Positions 14,692 to 17,938 of a DNA stretch of 17,938 bases are shown one piece after another. Below the pieces are notes generated by a model. That model was not told the DNA's origin. It did not search any database and was given only the letters and a program-made list of their open reading frames with translations. Source of the stretch: Candidatus Poribacteria bacterium (GTDB lineage: Bacteria; Poribacteria; WGA-4E; GCA-2687025); contig NYZG01000020.1 of assembly GCA_002687025.1 (NCBI GenBank), positions 1 to 17,938 on the forward strand, written 5' to 3'. A program made the translations under genes and the position numbers. Every line of letters begins with the position of its first letter. The stretch's first letter is position 1.

Positions 14692-15822
14692 ATGGACGGT
14701 CAGACTGGGCTGTTGCTCGTGTCGGCGAGCGAATCGAACGCCAACATGTTCTACGCCACGCGATTCGGCAGCTCCAGCACGTTCATATACCTGGAGACGG
14801 CCGAAGAGCGCGTGATCGTCATCGGCAATCTGGAAATCGAGCGGGCGCGCCAAGGAGCCCAGGCGGATCGCGTGCTTCCGTTGGTGCAGTACTGGAAGAT
14901 GGCCCAGGAGAAGCACCAGAAGGCCCCGGGCACCGAAGAGGTGGTCGACGTGCTGATGCGCGATCTCGGCCTCAGTCGGGTCATCGTGCCGCCGGACTTC
15001 AGCCTCAAGTTCGCCGACGGCATCCGCAGCTATGGGCACGCGGTCGAAGTGAAGCTCGAACCGTTTTTCGAGAGACGCCTCCTAAAGGACGAGACCGAGG
15101 TCGCGGCGGTGCGCGAGACGGTAAGGCATACCGAAGCGGCCATCTCAGGAGCCATCGACGCGATCCGCAGGGCGAACATCTCGGCTACCGGCATCCTCGA
15201 ACTCGACGGCGAGCAGCTTACATCCGAGCGCGTGCGCCGCGACATGCACCAATACCTCATCGAGCGCGACTGCGTGGCCTCGCACACGATCGTGTCGTGT
15301 GGGTCGGACACCTCAATGCCTCACGAAGAGGGCCACGGACCCCTCCACGCGAACCAGCCGATCATCATCGACTGCAACCCGCGCAGCGCCAGCAACGGCT
15401 ACTACTGCGACATCACGCGCACGGTCGTCCGAGGCACGGCCCCCACAGCACTGCAGAGGCAATACGAGGCCGTGCTGGAAGCGCAGGAGTTCGCGTACGG
15501 CATGCTCAAGCCCGGTGCCAACGGTCGGGAGATCCACGCCTCCGTAACGGAGTTCCTCGACGGCCGCGGATACAAAACCCACCAGGTCGACGGCAAGCCG
15601 CAGGGGTTCTTCCACGCCACCGGGCACGGGTTCGGTATCGAGGCGCACGAACGCCCCCACTTCGCCCTGAAGGAAGAATACGCGCAGGCGGGCAACATCG
15701 TCGCGGTGGAACCAGCCCTCTACTACTCAGACACCGGCGGCGTCCGAATCGAGGACGACTACCTGATTACCGACGGCAACGCCGAGCAACTCACCACGCT
15801 CGACAAGAATCTCGAAATCTAG
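14692..15822 (+). CDS. M24 family metallopeptidase (Xaa-Pro aminopeptidase-like)
   Basis: The predicted protein has 376 residues. An N-terminal creatinase/prolidase-like domain (about 1-125) is followed by a pita-bread M24 catalytic domain. The five metal ligands are visible in order: D227 (IIIDCNP), D240 (YYCDITRT), H312 (TGHGFG), E340 (VAVEPALY) and E354 (VRIEDDY). His319 in EAHERPH fits the second catalytic His of aminopeptidase P. It should remove N-terminal residues preceding proline, or split X-Pro dipeptides, in the cytoplasm; the exact specificity cannot be read from sequence. Start 14692 was chosen because AGGAG lies 10 bases upstream; GTG 14671 would overlap that site. It follows folB by 75 bases. 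Confidence 0.9.
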   Translation: MDGQTGLLLVSASESNANMFYATRFGSSSTFIYLETAEERVIVIGNLEIERARQGAQADRVLPLVQYWKMAQEKHQKAPGTEEVVDVLMRDLGLSRVIVPPDFSLKFADGIRSYGHAVEVKLEPFFERRLLKDETEVAAVRETVRHTEAAISGAIDAIRRANISATGILELDGEQLTSERVRRDMHQYLIERDCVASHTIVSCGSDTSMPHEEGHGPLHANQPIIIDCNPRSASNGYYCDITRTVVRGTAPTALQRQYEAVLEAQEFAYGMLKPGANGREIHASVTEFLDGRGYKTHQVDGKPQGFFHATGHGFGIEAHERPHFALKEEYAQAGNIVAVEPALYYSDTGGVRIEDDYLITDGNAEQLTTLDKNLEI

Positions 15823-15936
15823 CCATCGCAAGCGCGGTCGCGGCCCTCTCGATCGGCCGCCAATCCCTGCCCGCCGCCTGCGACGCGTCACACTTCACAT
15901 TGGCCCTTCAGGGGCCCCGTCCCCGGGAATGCACCC

Positions 15937-16302
15937 ATGCGCGGCACGGTAGTGTTCGACGGCGACTGCTCGTTCTGTCAGGGGCAGATCCGTCGCATGC
16001 AACGCCTGACCGTTCCCGGCCGGTTCGAATTCGTCGCCAGGCAGACGGACGGACTGGAAGATCGCTTCCCCGCCCTACGGAAGGACGCGTTCAGTACAGG
16101 CATGCGCTACGTCGCCCCGGATGGCGCCGTGTCGGTAGGGGCGGACGCGGTGTATCAGGTCGCGCGCGGAATGCGGTACGTGCGGCGGGTCGCGTGGCTG
16201 TATCGCGTGCCGGGCGTGCGGGCCGTGGCGCGGGTTGTGTACGCGTGGGTCGCTACCAACCGGCAGCGCCTGAGTTCGGGGCCGCGTGACATCACGCGCT
16301 AG
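15937..16302 (+). CDS. DCC-family thiol protein (DUF393)
   Basis: The predicted protein has 121 residues, the usual length. The N-terminal signature FDGDCSFCQGQIRRM (7-21) is diagnostic of the DCC family, with the thioredoxin-like CxxC at C11 and C14. A mid-region ADAVYQVARGM and an Arg/Val-rich amphipathic C-terminus (RRVAWLYRVPGVRAVARVVY) are also typical. Members are annotated as predicted thiol-disulfide oxidoreductases; the substrate is unknown. GGGA lies about eight bases before ATG 15937. It is 114 bases after the peptidase gene and converges on miaB. The stop lies within an inverted repeat shared with the region beyond (16281-16374). Confidence 0.88.
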   Translation: MRGTVVFDGDCSFCQGQIRRMQRLTVPGRFEFVARQTDGLEDRFPALRKDAFSTGMRYVAPDGAVSVGADAVYQVARGMRYVRRVAWLYRVPGVRAVARVVYAWVATNRQRLSSGPRDITR

Positions 16303-16374
16303 AGAGGCGAGGTCGCCGTTCGCAGGCCCTCGCTGCCGCACGCGACCATCCATGACTCACGCGTGATGTGCGGC
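16281..16374. repeat. Inverted repeat spanning the convergent DUF393-miaB junction
   Basis: ACATCACGCG (16289-16298) is the perfect complement of CGCGTGATGT (16360-16369). The pairing extends by GCCGC/GCGGC (16281-16285 with 16370-16374) if GTG is bulged. Each arm is also self-complementary in part (GCGTGA-CA-TCACGC; TCACGCGTGA), and a small hairpin (GGCGA 16306-16310, TCGCC 16313-16317) lies between. A bidirectional stop signal or a protein-binding site would both fit. Confidence 0.45.
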
Positions 16375-16391
16375 GCGGCCGTCTCGACGTT

Positions 16392-17774
16392 TCAGCTCAC
16401 GATCCGTCCGATGAGCGTGTGCGCGGTGGCCGATTCGACGCGCACGCGGACGATGTCGCCTGGTTGCGCGTCACGGCCCGGGAAGACGCAGGTCTTGAAG
16501 TCGTCCGTCTTACCGTACAGGTCGCTGGGGTCGCGCTTCGATGGCCCCTCGACGAGCGCGGATACGACGCTCCCCACGTGTCCGGCGTACACCTCACGTG
16601 AGACGGCTTCCTGGAGGTCGATGATCTCCCTGAGCCGCCGTATCTTCTCGTCCTCCGGCACATCGTCCGGGTGCTTCTTGTGCGCTACGGCGCCCTCGCG
16701 AGGCGAGTAGCGGAACATGAACGCGCTGTCGAACCTCACCCGCCGCATGACGTCGCAGGTAGCCGCGTGATCGTCCGCCGTCTCGCCACAGAAGCCCGCG
16801 ATGATGTCCGTCGTGATGGCCACGCCGGGGACGTGCGTCCGCAGGTCGTCCACGACCCGCAGGTACTCCTCGACCGTGTACGTGCGTCGCATGCGCCGCA
16901 GGACATCGTCCGAGCCGGACTGCATGGGCAGGTGCATGTGCGCGCAGACCTTCGGATTCCCGCCCATCGCTCGGATCATCGCGCCGGTCGCGTCGGACGG
17001 ATGCGGGGACGTGAAGCGCACGCGCTCGATGCCGTCCACTTCCGCGACGGCGTTCAGCAGGTCGGCGAATTCGTGCTCGCCGTCGTCGTAGGAGTTCACC
17101 GTCTGACCGAGGAGCGTCACCTCTCGCACGCCGCGGGCGCCAAGGCCTCGCGCTTCCTCAACCAGAGACGCCAGGGAGATACTCCTCTCACGCCCGCGCA
17201 CGAACGGGACGATGCAGAACGTGCAGAACTTGTCGCATCCGCGCTGAATCGTGAGCCATGCCTTGACGACCTCCTCGCGGATGGGCAGGATGTCCGCGTA
17301 GTCCTCGGAGCGGTCGAGCCGCACGTCCAGAAACGGGTCGCCGCCGGTGGCGCCGAGGGCTTCGGGCAGGTTGCGATATGTGTCGGGGCCCATCACGAAA
17401 TCGACGTACGGCGCGCGGTCGAGCATCCGGTCGGCGACGCGCTGCGCCATGCACCCGCACACCCCCAGGACGAGCTCCGGTCGCCCGGCCTTCCGGCTGG
17501 AAAGCTCCGCCAGACGCCCGTAGACGCGCTCCTCGGCGTGCTCCCGCACCGAGCAGGTGTTGAGGAGGATGACGTCCGCGTCGTCGACCGCGGAAGTGAA
17601 GCCGTAGCCGTCCCGCGTGAGGATCGACCGGATGACCTCGGCGTCGCTCAGGTTCATCTGGCAGCCGTAGTTCTCGATGTAGACCTTGCGGCCTCGGTAC
17701 GGAACGACGGCGTCCTCCCCGATGGGGTCGGGGAGCTGTGTTGGCGCGGTCAGGATGTCGAGTGTGTGCTTCAT
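16392..17774 (-). CDS. miaB: tRNA-2-methylthio-N6-dimethylallyladenosine synthase
   Basis: MiaB adds a methylthio group to i6A37 of tRNAs reading UNN codons, using two iron-sulfur clusters and SAM. The predicted protein has 460 residues. The N-terminal UPF0004 domain carries the auxiliary-cluster cysteines C38 (NYGCQMN), C74 (NTCSVRE) and C108 (GCMAQR). The radical-SAM cysteines are C180, C184 and C187 (CDKFCTFC). HLPMQSGSD and a C-terminal TRAM domain (about 395-460) complete the family plan. ATG 17774 was taken as start; GTG 17777 adds one residue. Both have weak ribosome-binding sites. GTGACA, 16 bases, TATCGC (complement of 17796-17823) is a poor promoter candidate. It follows the RNase J gene in the same direction after 93 bases. 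Confidence 0.96.
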   Translation of the reverse strand: MKHTLDILTAPTQLPDPIGEDAVVPYRGRKVYIENYGCQMNLSDAEVIRSILTRDGYGFTSAVDDADVILLNTCSVREHAEERVYGRLAELSSRKAGRPELVLGVCGCMAQRVADRMLDRAPYVDFVMGPDTYRNLPEALGATGGDPFLDVRLDRSEDYADILPIREEVVKAWLTIQRGCDKFCTFCIVPFVRGRERSISLASLVEEARGLGARGVREVTLLGQTVNSYDDGEHEFADLLNAVAEVDGIERVRFTSPHPSDATGAMIRAMGGNPKVCAHMHLPMQSGSDDVLRRMRRTYTVEEYLRVVDDLRTHVPGVAITTDIIAGFCGETADDHAATCDVMRRVRFDSAFMFRYSPREGAVAHKKHPDDVPEDEKIRRLREIIDLQEAVSREVYAGHVGSVVSALVEGPSKRDPSDLYGKTDDFKTCVFPGRDAQPGDIVRVRVESATAHTLIGRIVS

Positions 17775-17834
17775 CACGGTCCGTGGCGTCGGATTGCGAT
17801 AGGTCGTCGCGAACTCATGTCACGACACGCAACG

Positions 17835-17853
17835 CCGCCGGGCGGCCCGGCGG
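17835..17853. terminator. GC-rich hairpin after the RNase J gene
   Basis: CCGCCGGG (17835-17842) and CCCGGCGG (17846-17853) form a perfect 8-bp stem with a three-base loop, 15 bases past the RNase J stop. No T run follows, so it may weaken rather than end transcription into miaB. Confidence 0.4.
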
Positions 17854-17867
17854 CCCGCCCGACGCGA

Positions 17868-17938
17868 TCATCCCACTTCGATGATCACGGGCAGGACGAT
17901 CGGCTTTCGGTCGGTGCGCTTGCTGAAGAAGCGCCGCA
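17868..17938 (-). CDS. Ribonuclease J, C-terminal end (cut by window edge)
   Basis: Only the last 22 codons and the stop (17868-17870) are in the window; the gene continues past its right end. The residues KRTDRKPIVLPVIIEVG match the conserved C-terminal tail of RNase J, where a 'rRP.ilPvi.Ev' ending follows the FF/FL segment. RNase J is a 5'-3' exo- and endoribonuclease of the metallo-beta-lactamase fold; no catalytic part is visible here. The assignment rests on this short tail. Confidence 0.65.
   Translation of the reverse strand, partial: RRFFSKRTDRKPIVLPVIIEVG

Noticed and set aside
15902..15916. GGCCCT...GGGGCC hairpin before the DUF393 gene
   Set aside because: The stem is only six pairs with a G-T pair, without a T run or conserved context; likely chance in GC-rich DNA.
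14646..16289. Open frame of 547 codons on the plus strand
   Set aside because: It overlaps the M24 peptidase and DUF393 genes in another frame; its composition is shadow-like while the two genes it overlaps have clear catalytic motifs.
1..17938. CRISPR arrays, tRNA or rRNA genes, prophage genes
   Set aside because: I saw no regularly spaced repeats, cloverleaf-like sequence, rRNA motifs or phage structural genes anywhere in the window.

Overview
The window is a gene-dense, GC-rich stretch (roughly 65% G+C by eye) of a bacterial chromosome. Housekeeping genes (EF-G-like GTPase, panC, folB, miaB, the tail of an RNase J gene) and Shine-Dalgarno sites before many starts show it is bacterial. It also carries envelope lipoproteins, a lysine 2,3-aminomutase and a multi-gene membrane cluster. 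I cannot fix the phylum from this sequence; an uncultured, non-proteobacterial lineage is plausible because RNase J lies next to miaB.

Left edge (1-1202): a complete IS630-type insertion sequence of about 1154 bp. It has imperfect terminal inverted repeats and a TA dinucleotide at each end. Its transposase is split into two frames at an A5-G4 run, and a -1 shift there restores the protein.

Minus-strand envelope operon (4390 down to 1268): a coiled-coil lipoprotein with a C-terminal NTF2/Cds6-like domain, a membrane-anchored protein ending in a similar domain, and a small lipoprotein-like protein with a HETFH zinc-peptidase motif. A 355-base divergent intergenic region holds a very good sigma-70-type promoter for the next gene, an EF-G-like GTPase (4746-6815).

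6819-7655: a type II toxin-antitoxin pair on the minus strand with an apparently truncated MazF/PemK toxin, then what looks like the C-terminal remnant of a methyltransferase.

Plus-strand block (7656-12873): panC and a DUF457-like membrane metal-dependent hydrolase, then four tightly packed genes for a membrane assembly: a DUF6754-like protein with a fibronectin-III-like region, and three further integral membrane proteins. The last three junctions of this cluster are 16 bases apart, 1 base overlapping and 4 bases overlapping. Its function is not known to me, and it is the best candidate for an undescribed system here.

13050-16302 (plus): a KamA-family lysine 2,3-aminomutase, dihydroneopterin aldolase (folB), an M24-family aminopeptidase-P-like metallopeptidase, and a DCC-family (DUF393) thiol protein. 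On the minus strand at the right edge lie miaB and, cut by the window end, the last 22 codons of an RNase J gene.
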